Part shown: positions 5,655 to 5,674 of the stretch, piece after piece | Numbering within the stretch: the first letter of the stretch is position 1 | Layout of the letters: every line of letters begins with the position of its first letter | Source of the DNA: an uncultured Mollicutes bacterium | GTDB lineage: Bacteria > Bacillota_I > Bacilli_A > RF39 > UBA660 | DNA length: 5,674 nucleotides | Direction: 5' to 3' | NCBI GenBank assembly: GCA_900543055.1 | Contig: UQQI01000073.1 | Location: 1-5,674 of the forward strand | The notes under the pieces: model-generated | Databases searched by the model: none | Seen by the model: the letters and a program-made list of their open reading frames with translations, nothing else | What the model was told of the DNA's origin: nothing | Made by a program: the position numbers and the translations under genes

Positions 5655-5674
5655 AAGAAAAAAGAAATCTTTAT
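5648..5674 (+). CDS. Possible start of a divergent gene, cut by the window edge
   Basis: On the plus strand an ATG at 5648 opens a frame (MAKEKRNLY) that runs off the right edge. A perfect TATAAT sits at 5601-5606 on the same strand, but there is no convincing -35 and no good ribosome site before the ATG. Nine codons are too few to support a gene, so this is only a flag that a divergent gene may begin here. On the minus strand the same bases are T-rich and could instead be the tail of a terminator whose stem lies outside the window. Confidence 0.15.

Noticed and set aside
1..5674. Genetic code 4 (TGA as tryptophan), suggested by the AT-richness
   Set aside because: The tryptophan codons I checked are TGG, TGA ends the RsuA-family gene at the ATGA overlap, and reading TGA through does not repair the broken gene because a TAA lies directly upstream.

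Overview
The window is a strongly AT-rich stretch (by eye about three quarters A+T). Every convincing gene is on the minus strand, so it reads from the right edge (5674) to the left edge (1). The Shine-Dalgarno sites are clear (AAGGGAG, AAGGAG, AGAGG, AAGGTGA), the genes are tightly packed, and lysine, asparagine and isoleucine codons are AT-biased. This suggests a low-GC Gram-positive bacterium (Bacillota, clostridial or erysipelotrichial/Bacilli type, plausibly a gut commensal). Every tryptophan codon I checked is TGG, and TGA is the stop of the pseudouridine synthase gene. Genetic code 11 therefore fits, and nothing points to a code-4 mollicute.

Layout in the direction of transcription: a promoter-like region (5602-5654); a transglutaminase-like gene broken by a frameshift (5572-4905); a 25-codon small ORF with its own ribosome binding site (4902-4825); a compact protein-kinase-like gene (4781-3978); a possible internal promoter (3953-3945); a second, intact transglutaminase-like gene (3928-3401); a 74-aa small protein (3387-3163) overlapping a 280-aa orphan protein (3173-2331); a stand-alone Rossmann protein resembling DUF3419/BtaA (2313-1378); then two housekeeping-type genes, an RsuA-family 16S rRNA pseudouridine synthase (1363-650) and a HAD hydrolase (653-39), joined by an ATGA overlap. 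A perfect (TTAA)6 repeat follows the last stop. The largest gap between genes is under 60 bases, apart from the roughly 100-base leader at the right edge.

The left third (RsuA and HAD) is ordinary. The right two thirds look like an accessory cassette of soluble enzymes: two Cys-His-Asp/Glu transglutaminase-fold proteins, a kinase-like protein with an altered catalytic loop, a BtaA-like SAM-binding protein, and two orphans. None has a visible signal peptide or membrane segment, so all probably act in the cytoplasm. A shared function is possible from the spacing but is not shown by the sequence. I see no CRISPR array, insertion sequence, transposase, tRNA or rRNA.
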